Assembly: GCA_028274465.1 (NCBI GenBank)
Contig: CM051455.1
Location: forward strand, 130,668,096 to 130,732,095
From: Plantago ovata
Taxonomy: Eukaryota; Streptophyta; Magnoliopsida; Lamiales; Plantaginaceae
DNA: 64,000 nt
Reading direction: 5' to 3'
Positions within the stretch are counted from its first letter, which is position 1; every line of letters begins with the position of its first letter. Shown here piece after piece: positions 42,934 through 57,900 of this stretch. Below the pieces are notes generated by a model, which was not told the origin of the DNA, did not search any database, and was given only the letters and a program-made list of their open reading frames with translations. The position numbers were made by a program, and so were the translations under genes.

Positions 42934-45900
42934 ATGTCCGCTGGTGTTCGAGAGCTCACTGTTCTGAGCAAGTTTAAGCCTTTCGGCTTGACTATTGAAG
43001 CCATTGACGGTGGCCAACCTTCCGACGACGATTACCAGTACTTCCTCTTCGATCCCCAAATTGCCGGTGAGCTCGAGATTCCAACCGGTCGAGGTGATCA
43101 CGAGATTTTCATCAGAGGAAATAGGTAACAGAGCTTACATCTGTGTGTTTGAGCATTTTCAATTTACAATTGTTAGTTATTTAGTTTCTGCTTTCAAGTG
43201 CTCTTTGCAACTATTCGAATAGACAAGTTGTTAGGGTTAATAATCTACACTTGATATTCTTACTTGTTTGAATTTTTGAATTTAGTCTTATACAATTTAT
43301 TATTGGTACAGGATAATATGGAGTACAGGTACTAAGGTTTGTAAGAGGTTTACATTGCCCTCCAAGGTTCTCAAGGTAACTGAACTTCTAAAAAGTTATG
43401 TCAACTTTAGTTAGACTTGGAATACTTGTTTGATTTTCTCTGTCTTTTTTTTTTCTTCTGGTTTTTATGTAGTATAGTGCTGGTAACATGTTCTGTTGAT
43501 CGCTGCCGTATCTGGTTGGAATGTCTAATTAGGAACAAACTATGTACATGCTAAACTTTGCCTTTCCTTATGTAGTTCCATGCTCATTGTTCGTGGCTAC
43601 TTATTATGTGGAATTTATTCCAGTGATTGAACTTAAAATTTCATGTAGATTGTTCATGCTATGAATGAATTTATACTTGTATACGTACTATATAGGCAGA
43701 GGCCCATAAGATATAATGCTCTTATAAACTGTAATCATAGTGTTTCAAAATTCTTTGCATTTTCTAGGAAATAGAAGGCAATGAGTGTATTTCCATAGAA
43801 CATAATGCCCCTACAACAAATTGAGTAGTTGATACCCCAAAGAATATTTTATAACCAGAATAAATTGAGTAGTTGATACACCAATGAATATTTTATAACT
43901 GGGCACTTGTTGTAGTGTCGCTTCATTTTTTTGTCACCAAAATTTCAGAATAAACTGAATTGCTGGACAAGTTAAATTCTCGTCAGTTGCTTCGTTTTGC
44001 AAGTCCGAACATTTTTCTTGCTGATAATCTATTGTACTTGGTTTAGTGATCCCACTTGCAAAATATAACTGCAGGCATGCTGGTGCCAGATGGGTAATAC
44101 TCCTGAAGCTTCACTTTGTGCTCTCCAAGCTGACTGCGTAACTATATTTGATATAGCAGGTGATTAAATCATATGTTCTTTATGTTATTATTACATATTT
44201 TGTATTAAGCTGTTATTACCTCTAGTCTTTAAGCTTTTAGAAGGTGTCATGCTAATCCTTCTTCCAATACTGGAACTAATCTCTTGCAATCTGTCTCGCA
44301 ACATATCTTATGGTCAGTTTTTTGATATAAAAAATACTTCTACAAACATTGGTTTGATAATCACAGACTCATTCATATATTTTGAAAATATATAGTGTCT
44401 GAACTGAATGTTCCGGGTCAAGGGGCTCTTTAGTTCGGTTAGTACTAATTGTTTATTTGATTCATGTTACTTTCTTTATTTTTCACGGGGAAATTGTTCT
44501 TCTCTTTTTCTACAGGTGACGTGGTTTCTGTCCCACTGCCACATGCTATCTCCTCATTGTGGCCTCTTCCCTGCGGCTTACTTCTCCAGCGAGCACCTGA
44601 GGGGAACTTGCTTACAAACATTTCATTATCAGCTTCAAAAGCAGCATTAAGCTCCCGTGATGTCTTCCGTCCAAAAAGGGATGTCGTATACAGTCCACGA
44701 AACAATCATAGTCCACTTAATTCATGGGATTTTAGCACGAGAACTGATGGAACATCATCTTCACATCTAATACTGAGGGATTCGCTTGAAGGTCCTCAGG
44801 TAATACGCTTTGCTATTATAATAATTTTATTTGCACCAACATGCTATTTGATGTTTGCTAAAAGATATGTTAGTTGATGAAATTTATTTGTCATTTACAG
44901 ATGATTTATGTTGAGGAAAGAGGAAAGTTCAATCCATTGAGGGAATTTGAGGAAAAAATAATTTGGACGGATAAATTTGTTCCTTTGGTAGCATCATACA
45001 ACAAAGGCAAGTTCAATTTGTTGCCTGTCAGTGGTTGTTGTCACATTAGTCTGCTGATGGATCGATCATGGATAATCATTTAATGCATGGATACTTTGCA
45101 GGGAAGATGCAACACTCATTGTGGGTGGTAGAAGCCATTAACTCCAACCTTGAAGTCAGAAATAGATCATCTGATTTATTTTCTTCTGGCATGTTACCGA
45201 AGTATTACTTCCGAAGGATATGGCAAGGGAAGGGTTCACAGACTGCTGCCAGCAAGGTGCTGGAACTTTATATACTGTCTTGGTGCTCATTGTTCCTGGA
45301 CCAATTTTTTATTCATGTCTTATTATCTTGCTTACGCTCCTTACTTTTATTACCATGCTGCTGCTGCTCCCCCCGCCACACACACACACACTGAGAAGGA
45401 TTGCACTAATACCTGGTTGATTAAGTTTATGCCTTCCTGGTATTTTAGTGTTTAGTTTAATACCTTTTCACCTTACAGCACATATCATCTCCTTTGTATT
45501 GCATTTATTTTGATGTACATTAATTTCTTGGTTAGTGTGTGCTATGTGCAGCAAATATCAAGTCGTGCAAATGAAACCACTTTTATGTTGATACTGACAC
45601 TGTAGCCTCTTTCTCACAAACTTTCTATCTTCTGACCTTGAACTTTCATAATCCTATTAGGTGTTTCTGGCAACTGACAACGGCGCGACGCTTATCATAT
45701 GCTTGCTTTTCCATGAACAAAAGAAGCTCTTATCTCTAGGGCTTCAGAGTTTGGAAATAAATGGCGAGACTGTGTATGATGTTAAGCCTGACCTCAGCTG
45801 GAGCATATCAGCAATTGCTGCTGCTGCTGTTGTTGTCACTCGACCTTAGTAAGTCTACTCATATTCTTCTCCAGATTATTATCCTTTGTGTTCTTCATAT

Positions 45901-48900
45901 TCTTCAATAAGTTATTATCCTTTGTGGTCCCTACATATTCATAATGGAGCCGGTTTTTTAATATAACCTATGCAGTGTGAAAGTGAGACAGCTTCCACTT
46001 AAGGATGTCATTGCTTTGACGCCAGAAAACACACTTCTACTGTATGTAAGTGAATCGGAACTTTAGCTTCTTTGATCCCTATAATTTATACATACCTGAA
46101 ATTTTGTAGCCTCATGTTTATAATATTCACAGAGTAATCTTAGAGGTCTAAATGTTGTATAGTTATAGTTTTCATTGTTATATCAATTGCCACTGCTGTT
46201 TGGATTTTGATGCTACTTTATTCTGAAATGATCTGCAATAAGTGGTTGCCTGTGAAAGGAAACGAATACTAGTTGTTTTGAGGACATAAGTTTATGGAGA
46301 TGAAAACTTTATTGAGCTGGTTCAACACTAATGCTGCGAATCCCCTTCATAGTTTTGCAGATTTGTTACTTTTTCTTCAGTCCATTTTTTTGATAATAGA
46401 TGGCTACGTATTCTGTTAGTTTTTATTTATTATAAATAAAATTCCTGATTCTTCCATCAAATTAGAAAATCTTAAAGCTGAATTTTGCTATTTCCAGTAT
46501 CTTGATTCTATGGATCTAAGTATATAAACAGTACAGACTTGTTACATGCTCTCGTCATTCTACCAATTTATGCTTTATTTTGGATCACGATTACTCTTTA
46601 AGTTTGTCATATTACAGTCAGAGTCTGCTATACCAAGTAACCTGCTTTTATAGAAGAAATCATTGTTTTCTATGTTTTATCCCAATATTGGAGGTTGGGA
46701 ATGTGTTCCCTGTTTTTTGAAGAGTTCGATTGAGAAGTATTTGGGTCAGCTGATCTGAATGTTGGACAAATTGATGTGACAGATTGGTCTGGTAGTCAGT
46801 TTGAGAAAGTTATAATCTATTTTACTGGTAGATGATGATTTCTGTATCTAGGTTGTCAAAGACTCGCATAGTAGTTAATAGTGGTTAATCGCGGCAAATA
46901 GCGCTGGAGTGGAAAGAGTTGTCCCTCTCTGTTGTCGGAGAGCTGCTGCGGTTTAATATCACGGATAGAGCGGCCCAAAGTGCACCAGAATAGGTGGTTT
47001 TTTTACCGTGGTTTATGGCACGATGGTCATGATGGTAGTAATGTTGGGACAGGTGCTGACATAGGAATGTGATCTTGCAGAGCAGCAGGACGATATTGGC
47101 AGCTAGAGTTTTGAGCAATGTCCCTTTTTTTGTTTTTCATGGCAAACAAGGTTGTTGCCAAGTTCTCATGGCAAACTGAAAAGTGTATTCTGGCATAGTT
47201 GCTTTAGTGTTTTGCAGTAAATTATTTCATCTTTCTGCGGCCTGCTTGGTTATAATGCAATATAATGATGCTTCTGTAATTCTGCTGTGCTGCGAATCAA
47301 TGCTGTAACTTGCAAGAAAGTAACTAGATGCTGTTTTAAGCTGTTATGCTTGTAGAAATATCTGGATACCTCTGTGACACCATTTTCTATGATTATGAGA
47401 ATGATTTGTTATCTTTTAGCTTTCTCATTCGTGGACCAGTTCTATGTTTTTGCTCTTGAATATGCTAACTCCGTGTATCTTTTTTGATGCAGTCAGGAAA
47501 GCTATGTCTGTGCAAATATGTTATGCCTCCTCTTGAAAACAAACAGCTCTCGAGTGGAACAGGTTTTTCAGAGACCAACAATACCGTAAATAATCTTAAA
47601 ATTGTAAATTTGACTGATGATGTCGAAGGACGTATGAACATAATCATGAATGATGGACAGGTATGTGCAAAAATAGACGTTTTTCCTCCTCTACTTCTAC
47701 TGCTACTGCTATTTAAATGAAAATCATCACATGTCTGCTCTGATTCAACTATAACACCATTCATATATTATAATACCCCCTCTTATATAATAAATATATA
47801 TATGACATTCTAGGTTTGTGCACAATAATAAAGGAACATTTGTTCTTCTAAGGATTATAGTGAAAAGTGTCAAAGAGTTGATTTTTACATAAATGATTAG
47901 GGACAAAAATGGAATTAATAGGTGTGAAATACCTAAGACAAACGCCTTATGTAGTTATGTTTTTCAAATGTTTGAAAATTCTATAGAACAACATACATTC
48001 AAAATGGGAGAGAGTATCTATTTCTACATGTTTGTGGTGCTTTATGTAATGAATCTATGACAAGTTGACAACATGGAATTAACTTCATCTTTTTCTGCTC
48101 TAGATTTACAGATGTGCTGTTCGGCGTAGTCCTTCGTCATCTTTAACCAATGACTGCATCACAGCAATGGCTGAAGGACTTAGTTGTACTCTCTACAGTC
48201 ACTTCCTTGACCTTCTATGGAGTAGCAGTGATTCAAATTATTTGGCGAAGGAAGATTCAAGTGTTGATTCAGAATGGAACTCCTTCTGTAGTGTGATAAT
48301 TCAATTATGTAGGAAGCGCAACCCCTCTTTATTGTCAAATTCAGTTTCAGACTCATCATGGGAGTTCCTTATCAAGAGCGAATATAATAAACATTACTTC
48401 AAAAGTAATTTGGACATCGGTGCTTGTCCAGGATTATCATCTGACCAACAGGGACTTAATTCATTTAGTAAGGATGTAGTTGACACTGGGAATTCAGACG
48501 AAAGTTTGTCCTTGGAATTGCTCTCTGAAACTTTGGATACCTTGCATGCAGTATATGAAGCTCTTAAGCTTGATAACCTTCGCAAAAGGTGCAACTCCAG
48601 ACCTACATCATTGTTTCGTGCTTTATGAATGTCCTGGTGATTTTCCTTTGCTAGTAGTATTTGTTCTTGTTTGATATTCTAATTAAGCTGTATAGTGAGC
48701 ATTTAATAGGCACAATATGCTGTAAATATAAGAGCAGCAATTCTATGTAAGAAAGTTTAATAGTGCCTATGTCCCTTTAGCATACTTTCATGTGCTAGCA
48801 TGTCAGTTAGTGATTATATTTTTGGATGATCTCTCTCTCTCTCTCTCTCTCTCACTTTAAGTTTTTTTAAATGTTTTTTTTCGTATTCATGCATAATGCA

Positions 48901-51900
48901 GCTTTTTGGTTGCTCATTTTCTAAATCTAAAGCTCACTGTTTTTTCTTTTCTTTTCTAGAGACTCGAGTCTCTTGGCTGTTCTCTTATGCAGTATTGCTA
49001 ATTTCTTGCATGAAGCGAGCTACATCGATCATTATAAACGTGATTTTCCAGGACTTCTGACAAATTATGAAATGTCAGAATCCTTGACCTCAAGAAGTCC
49101 TCCAAGTTTATTCAGATGGTTAGAAAACTGTTTGCAGTATGGAAGTAATTCTGCAAGTATTTCTGATCTTCCTGTTTTGGCTCGTAAAGATGGAACTTCT
49201 GTTGTGAACTGGTCCCGAAAGATTGTTTCCTTTTATAGTCTTTTATGTGGTGCTGATCAATCAGGAAAGACTCTGTCTTCTGGTGTCACATGTGACATTG
49301 CTCCTGGATTGTATCGTACTCGAGAAGAGCTAACAGTTTTAGGAATGGTTGGTGAAAATTTTTGTTTGCAGCATTTAGATTTGTTGCCAGCTGGTGTATC
49401 TCTTCCATTACGACATGTAAGTTGCTAGCTTATAATGAATTTAATATTTTATACATTGTGGGAATTATTTATCATCTTCTTTTCCTTTATATATCTCACA
49501 CTGATTGTATAGAAGAATGCACATCTCACTGAATGGTTTTTTGAGGAGCATACGCACTTAATATCTTCTGTCTCTTTCATGCGAAGTCTAACAAAGGCTA
49601 AATACTTTTCCATAGTTGCATTTAATAAATGGCCGGATTGTTTTGAGAGTCTGTGATCAGACAGTGAATATAATTTGCTTAAGTTGTTATGGAGGTTAGG
49701 GCGTTAGGCATAAAACTTCTGTATCTTTAAGCGTGCTTTTTGTTGTGCTTCGGTGAAATCAAAGTGCTTTGAATCATGTTTGCTGCATTCGTGTGGCTAT
49801 ATTCTAAACAAAATGTCTTTATAATATGTTTCTTAGGTATTAGATACCTGCCGCGAGTGTCCCCCTACTAATTGGCCTACTGCTGCATATGTGCTACTTG
49901 GCCGGGAAGATTTAGCATTGCTGCATCTAAGGGATCCATTGAAATCTGGCGAACTCCATTCTTCTAAGTTGGATTTGATATCGGTGTCCACGCCTTACAT
50001 GTTACCCCTGCATCCAGTGACAATACCTTCCTCAGTTTCTGATACATCTGAAGTGGACAGTACCAAGCTAGACAACACAGACACTCTTGAAGGATCTGTG
50101 AGGGATGGAATGGAGCATATCTTCAATACTAGCACACAATTGCGCTATGGTTGTGATCTACGACTTAATGAGGTCTGCTTTATATTTTATGTTCCTACAT
50201 CACTGATGCCTAGACGAGAACTTAGGAATACTGATCTAAATATATGGGAACAATAAGTACATAGTTGGTTAGCTAATCACCAGATGACTGCATTATGTTT
50301 ACTCTTGTCAATGTTCAAAAATTTATTACAAACTTAAGTGATTATAACAAAAAACACTTGATTATGTTAATAATAAAAAATGATATGCACATATTTTCAC
50401 TTATAACAGGCTAGGATAATTACATATTATTATGCATGTTACTATTCTATTTGTGCTTTTAATATAGACTATGCACTTATTTCTAACTAATATTTCATTT
50501 AATGAAACAGTCTACTAATCCATTTAAAAACTGCAGAATAGTTAGTATGTGTATCATAATATATGTGTGGGTGTGTGTTTCTTTGTGCGTGTAAATGATA
50601 CATCACTTCTTATTTTTATTCCAACAAAATGTCCGTTGTTGTTTCTAAAACAACTCTGTTTGTATGAACTGATGTTCCCGCGCTTATATATGTTGAACAA
50701 TTTAACTTCGAATGAACCGTAAGTAAACTTAATTTTAAAGCTGCATTTGTATTGTCGTGGAGATTTCTTTGGTGCTCTCACGTGTTTCATTTGGGCTATG
50801 ACAACATCTCATTGGGTACTACTTCTTCTGTCCCAGTCAAAGCTTCCCGTTTAGTTATGTTGAATTTTTTTGATCGTAAATTAATCCTAAAGTAAATTAT
50901 TATACTTTTTTAATATAATTTTTCTAAAAATTTTCTAAGCCGTGATTTAGGAGTAATTTGCGTCCAAAAAAGGGTCAACAGAACTAAATGGGAAGCTTTG
51001 ACCGGGCCCGAGGAAGTTTATCATTGTACATCCAGTATGTAAATAATCTACGACAACTTTCATAGGTTCGGCGTGTTTTGTGCTCGGCAAGACCTATTGT
51101 GATCCAGACTCCTGTTAATCCTACAGCTTCTGATCAAGACTTTCAACAGGTATCTGTACTCAAGTAAAATCGACCAACTTATCCTTTTAGTTTTCTTTTC
51201 TTAGTTTACCTTAATGTTTTCCACACTAGTTTGAGTTATGTGATGTTGCTTCAGCATGAGTATATTCATAATGCTTTGTGTAATTGATACCTGTGATAAA
51301 ATATCTTGTCAAGTTGCCATTTATCATACTTGCATTGCTCTAACAAAGATTGTGTGAGAGTTCTGACTTCTGAGTCTCTGGCTTACAACTAGTTGCATCA
51401 TTTCACTCATGAAATGTATGCAAGACTGCAAGTGTGCATCAAGTACTCAGGTGCAAATGAAGTAAATGAAGTAATATGATGTTTGGAACTAATATTTTAC
51501 ATCTTTAGAAGCTCTATTGTCTGTGGAAGTAGATGGATTTATGTAGGTGTTGAAGTTGCCTTATAAGGGGGGACAAAAGACTATCTGGGGCTGTTGAAAA
51601 TGAACATAGTTGTCTCCATCGCCTGCCAGAAATTGATGAACTATGTCATGGAGTAGAGAGTAATTAAAGCCACTGGTTTTAATAAATTGACATCAAAGCT
51701 AGGATGGAAAACGACCATCTACATAATCCTCTAATTGTCCCGTACTAACTTAGAGCACATCTTCTGTCAATTATTAGTCATTGATGATGGGATAGGGGAT
51801 TGTGTATTTGTTAATTGCTATGATAGTGTTACTATTTCCATGATCTGAACATAATTGTCTGGTGCAACATGCCTTTGGAAATGAAGATAAACATCCTTTT

Positions 51901-54900
51901 CCTTTAGTTAACACTTTTGAAAGTTAAGGTACTTGAATCCTGATACGCTTCATCTGATTCTGGTTTGATTCTTGCAGACTCAACTCTGGCATCTTGCTCA
52001 GAGAACAACTGCTCTTCCATTTGGGCGTGGTGCCTTTACACTGGGAACTATCTGCACACTATTAACGGAGGTGGTTACTGTTTCTTTTCTTTTTTTGATA
52101 ATTATCTTGATTTTATTTACAGTTCTTCCATTTTGAATAACATTCCTTGTTGCATTTATAGTTTGTGGTTTGCTACTGCAGCATGCATATTCTAATCATG
52201 GAAAGCTTTTACTTTCAGGCACTTGCAGTTCCAAAGCTTGTCCTGGCTGGTCGGTTGCCCGCTCAACAAAATGCAACTGTATGTCTCCGTTAAATTATTT
52301 CCTGTAAATGTAAATGATGTTTGATATATGTTACTAGAATATTAACGCTCCTGCAGGTGAATCTAGACCCCAATGTTAGAAATATTCAAGAACTCAAGTC
52401 TTGGCCTGAATTTCACAATGCTGTTGCCGCAGGCTTGAGGCTGTCTCCTCTCCAGGTTTGTCACAATTCTACTGTGCTAGCCTATCTGTATTCCACTGAT
52501 GTCTGTATTATTACCTCTTATTTATTTCCGAATTATTCTATTTATTCATATTGATTTTGGAACAACATTTAGCTCGATTTTATTCCAAGTAAGCTCTAAG
52601 GCTCAACCATCCAACAACCTCTATATCACAGAATAAAGGAAAACCATGTGTAAATTACGACATTTATTAACATTGATTACCATCCACCATTTCTGCATGT
52701 ATTATATAATTTCTGCATATTTATTGATTGCTTCAATGCACTGAAATTATGCACATTTTCCTTATGTTAGACTTGCATGAATATTGCATAGTTCTCCATT
52801 GTCTTTTTATGCCGAGGTACTTAGTTTCTTGGATGGTTAATTTTTTGCAGGGAAAATGTCGAAAACATGGATTCTTTATAACAAACCAGATGAGCCTAAT
52901 GTTACTCACGCAGGGCTTCTTCTTGCCTTGGGTTTACATGGACATCTCTGTGTGCTAAATAAAACTGATATATTCCGGTACTATGATCAGGTAAGTTTTC
53001 ATGTTCAGACCTCTATTCCTTAACAAGTGTGCAATGAACTGAAACTTCATCTATTAAAGATAAGAGGGAGTATTACATTTACATCAAATTGTTATTTATA
53101 GATCATTCTAATTTCGGTAAATTAGAGTTCACTTAAGAATCCAATCGGAGTAAAATCAACTAAGAGTTCAATACTTCAATTGGGGGTGGGCCTTTTTTTT
53201 TTGGGGGGGGGGGGGTAGTAAATGAATTGATGCAAGGTCTTTGGAATTACAGTCTTTGTGACCTCTTGAAAATCATTCATGCAATACTGCGTGTATTCGA
53301 AAGCAGAGAAGATTTGTCTTTAGGAAGCCTGTATCCCTGTACCATTTTGAACAGGAAGAAAACTAGGAGATTCATTCCTTTATCGATTTATGAACATATT
53401 ACGACTTACAAAATCGCATTCATTATTTCTGGTAGTGCAATTATATCGCACAATTTGTGGTCACTACACTAGTGCAGCTAGAAGATCATTATTTCTGTCG
53501 CTGTAGTCTTGAGATGTTCGCGAATAAATGAATCGAAATGTAATTTCCAGACCAATGTTGCGGATAGGATGCAAACATTTCCTCTGAGTGATATTTTAAG
53601 AATGGAGGAGTGATGGGTGTTTCATGTCAGAATGTTACATCTTAGCACCGTGTTAGCTTGTTAAATTATCTCACCTATTTAACTGTCTCGTGATTGGAAG
53701 CACCTTTTTTCTATTTGGAATCTTAATGACCGAGATGGTTTAGGACAGAATCATATTCAGTTATGAGCAAATGTATTTGAAATTTGTTAATCTAGCTAGC
53801 ATAATTACTGATAATTTTGTGCATTTATACCAGTAGTTTCCACTTTATTTATTTTCTTGGTTATGGTTTATTAGATGCTAGTGTAAAAACCATTGCGACA
53901 CCCTCTCATGTAGCATGTGGGCAAGGTTACATTGTTAAATTTAGTTGGGTTTGCCCTCCAATAATAAGTTGAGGTAGAATATTCGGACTCCTATTCCTCT
54001 TTGAGTCCCATGCAAGTTTTGTACAAATAAAACTGATTTGTTCAGGTGATATGGACTTTATGTGAAAAACTTGGTAAATCAGATATCAAGTATACTATCG
54101 TCTTTTGGTGACCATTGTTGTTTAAATAATGGTTTGTGCATAATTATAACAATACTTGCAATTATTCTGACTGTGAAGAGTGCTTTTTCTGTTCTCAAAT
54201 TTTAAGACATTGCTATTAGTTCTGGTAATATATCATTTATTGAACAACATTGGGTTGAGCACATATGTCAATAAAGACCTCTTATTTGCCTAACATATCA
54301 ACTAAAATTCAGATAGATGTTCAAGGAATTTACAGAGATTATAAAGAGCCTAGGATCTGATTTCTTTATTAGGAAAAAAATTGACAGATACTTTGGAGCA
54401 TGTGGCATGCCCTGAAAGAAGATTAAAGATGGTTGTCAGTCTGAATAAATGTTGAATTTGATGTTTTACTCTGGAATGCTCTACCTGATAAAGATTAAGG
54501 TTTCTCTAGTATACTCCTCATGTATTATCTTTATACTTAACAACATTTAAGATTACAATCCTGAAAACAACCCCCCCCCCCCCCCAACAAAACAAAAAAA
54601 CAGAAAAAGAAGAAAACTGAAAAAAATGTAGATCTTAAGGTCTCTGACTTTTTTCTTTTAATATCGTGTCCGACTTTCTTGTTTTAAAGGTTTAATTTGC
54701 CCTGTATTCTTTATATAGGAGCATGAAAGTACAACTGTAGGGTTAATGATTGGCCTTGCAGCTTCATACAGAGGAACCATGCAGTCATCAATTTCAAAGG
54801 TAATCTCCTCTTCTTGCATAGCTCTTCGGCATTCTCTCACTTGCCAACATATTTATCAGACCTGGTCCTACATGACAGTCGATTAGTTTCTTTGCCTCAT

Positions 54901-57900
54901 ATATGCCCTATGCAGTTTTATTTGCTCAATTGGCATATAAGATTTGCATAATTCAATTTGGTTTAAAGTAATTCACTACTATTTGGTGTCCTTGAGCTAG
55001 AATATGATTTTCACAGACTGCTTAATCTTGTTCAGCCTTAAGCGTCAAAAAAACTAAACACTAATGTGAAAGATAGTATCAATAGCCCATAACATATCGA
55101 CTCCTGAAGGCTGTGAGGGTTTTTGTTATTAGTCAAGTTGTAGTGATGATAATTTATGGCCTAAGCCAATTTTTAATGTAATCCAACGGCTACCTGGGAG
55201 TGGAAGGTGTGTGTCTCTCCATGTCAATTTTATGTCATTGCTTGTTTTAGTTCTTGGAGGAATGTGTCCTCTTCTACTGCATGTATGCATATATATGCTC
55301 CTGTCAATAAAATGTGCATGTCGATGCCGTGAATCTTAACCATAAAGCTGTAACGGTATCATTGAGTGAAATTTGCTCTCAGTCTGTATTGCAGAATTGC
55401 CTATGGTTTAATGTCAGTTCATTTCTTTTTCTTTGAGCAGTCTATTTTTGTACACATACCGGCGCGCCATCCCCCGTCCTTTCCAGAACTAGAGATTCCA
55501 ACTCTTATACAGGTAATAGTTATATTTCATTCTGTTATTTTCTTGTTGCATGTCTATATCTGGGACTTGTATTAAACCATTTTTTTAATGAGCTGTTGTC
55601 GATTATTCATTTAATCATATTATGTGCAAGTTCCTTTCATATTGATCCCCTAGTTATTCAGTTGTTTCCAGTTATCAATATAATGTGCGGGGCGTCTTTT
55701 CTTTTGCAAAAATACGGGCGTGCTTTATTATTAGATTATGTACCTACTTGCATGGCGACTGCTGCTCTTGTAGAAAAACTTTTAACTCCTATGTTTTTAA
55801 TTTCAGTCGGCAGCACTTGTATCTATCGGGCTTCTTTATGAGGGATCTGCACACCTGCAAACAATGCAGATTCTTTTGGTATTTTCCTGTCTCTATATGA
55901 TTTTATGTACCTCAAAGCTCATTAATTGCTATCTATCCACGTCATTCTGTAATCCTTGACATGTTATAATGATAGCCACGTCACTGTGTCCTGATTGTGG
56001 AAATTATGCAAACAAAATATAGAAGGATATGTGAACAAATTCTTATTGTTTACTTAACCGCATTTATTTGATTGAGTTTTCTTTTCAATATTTTCTTTCC
56101 CTTTAGCTTCTGGTCTACCTTTTATTTGTGAGTTCTGGAACAACTCAAGCTATATTTAATTTTTGGAAGAGATTCTCCCCTTATAGTTTTGTGTACGCCT
56201 ACCCCCTTACCTGCTTGTTGCTTGAGCCTCTCTGAAAGCATTTGGGATTGATAATGATGATGATGACTTTCTCCAAATGATGCTCTCAAACAGGATCATA
56301 TCTGATCTGGCGTTTGACTGTTTACTTAAATCTGATTCTCAGTTCCATAATATTTAAATAAATGACAGAAGGCGTTCTGAAATTTGAAAGTGTGGAACAT
56401 AGGGCAAGTGTAGCCAACACAATGAGTTATGTTTGTTAATCAGGAGCAATATGTATAGTGACTTGAGAATTAAATCAATGTATATATAAGGGTGGCCGAG
56501 TGGTAAGGGTGTTGGAGTAGCACAGGAGAGGTCGGGTGTTCGAACCCCGACGGAGGCATAAGGTGGTATAGGCATAATTGGAGCTATAAGGTTGGTGTAG
56601 GTGTACTTGAAGTTATAATTCAGCAATCCTGTCTTTTACTTAATAGGGGTTAGTGGTTATGATTATTAGGTACCTTATTTTAAGTGGAGATTTAGAGAGA
56701 CTGCTATCTTTCCTCATATAGCTGAACTCTTTCTCTATCTAACGGAATAGAGCCAGCCACAAAAGGCATCTTAGGCATACTTATATTATCCTGAGTGACT
56801 GTATACTCAGACGTGGCCTCTTTTTTATTTTGTTACTTATGAGATTTCGGATTTAGAATTTAGAATTTATAATGCGAGGACTCTAAATAAGAGGATATTA
56901 TTTATACGCCCATCTTTTCTCTTGAATCAGTGGAGAATGGCTGAAAGAGTAGGGAATCTTTCATGAGGATGTATGTATGGAAAATGCTTATGCTCAAGTT
57001 GATATGTAGCGATGACACAAGTGTTTTATAAACTAATACAGTAATACCAGCTCATGAGTTATTCAATGTCTAATTGGGATATCACAATGGGTCCTAAGGT
57101 TTACAACTCTTTAAGTATACATTTTATTCTCTTGTTCTTAATGTGTACTACTTGTTATTTGTTATGCATGCAGTAATGTTGTCCTAGATGTTTTCTATGA
57201 GGCCAAGTTAGTTACATATAGTATATATTTGTGTTCTTTTCTAGAATGAGATAGGCCGCAGGAGTGGCGGTGATAATGTACTTGAAAGAGAAGGGTATGC
57301 AGTTTCAGCTGGATTTGCTCTGGGTCTTATTGCATTGGGTATGCTAGCTATCCTCCATTTTCTGATGGGCTTCTTGTATTATTATGGTTTTTAAGTGTTA
57401 ATAACTGTTAACTTTGGGCCCTAAAAGACCTTTATAAGGGAAGAAGGGTTTGATAACTGATATGTTAAATCCAGGACATTTCAATAAGCTTGCTCACTAT
57501 GTGGGTTGGTATTATCAGGGCCAACACGGATGTAAATAATGTGGCCTGGTACTGTGTACATTTTTGGTTTTCATCTTCTTAAGATCGTGTTAAGGGGAAA
57601 AGGGTTACAAGTTATAATTAGAGTCCGGTTTTTTACTCATGCCATGTTATGATATTTCAACACTAATTACCTCCACTCTGTTAATGAAGGCCGTGGAGCA
57701 GACTCAATTGGCTCTACTGATACATTGGTTAATTGCTTGTTCAAGTACATAGGCGGCAAAGAACTCCATAATGTACGTATAGTTACGCCTAATTAAATGC
57801 TTCTGACATGATCTTTGTTGTGAATAGTAAGAGAGAATCAACATTCTGACATACTCTTACCTCCATAATATAATTATCTGCAGGATAGGCTTCATTCCTC

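Noticed and set aside
52728-52958. Open frame reading through APC1 exon 17 as GKCRKHGFF...
   Set aside because: This is the wrong frame for exon 17; the frame KMSKTWILYNKP matches plant APC1 and connects in phase to exon 18.
56486-56560. Possible tRNA gene within APC1
   Set aside because: There is no closed cloverleaf; it shares its body sequence with the SINE at 19135-19299.
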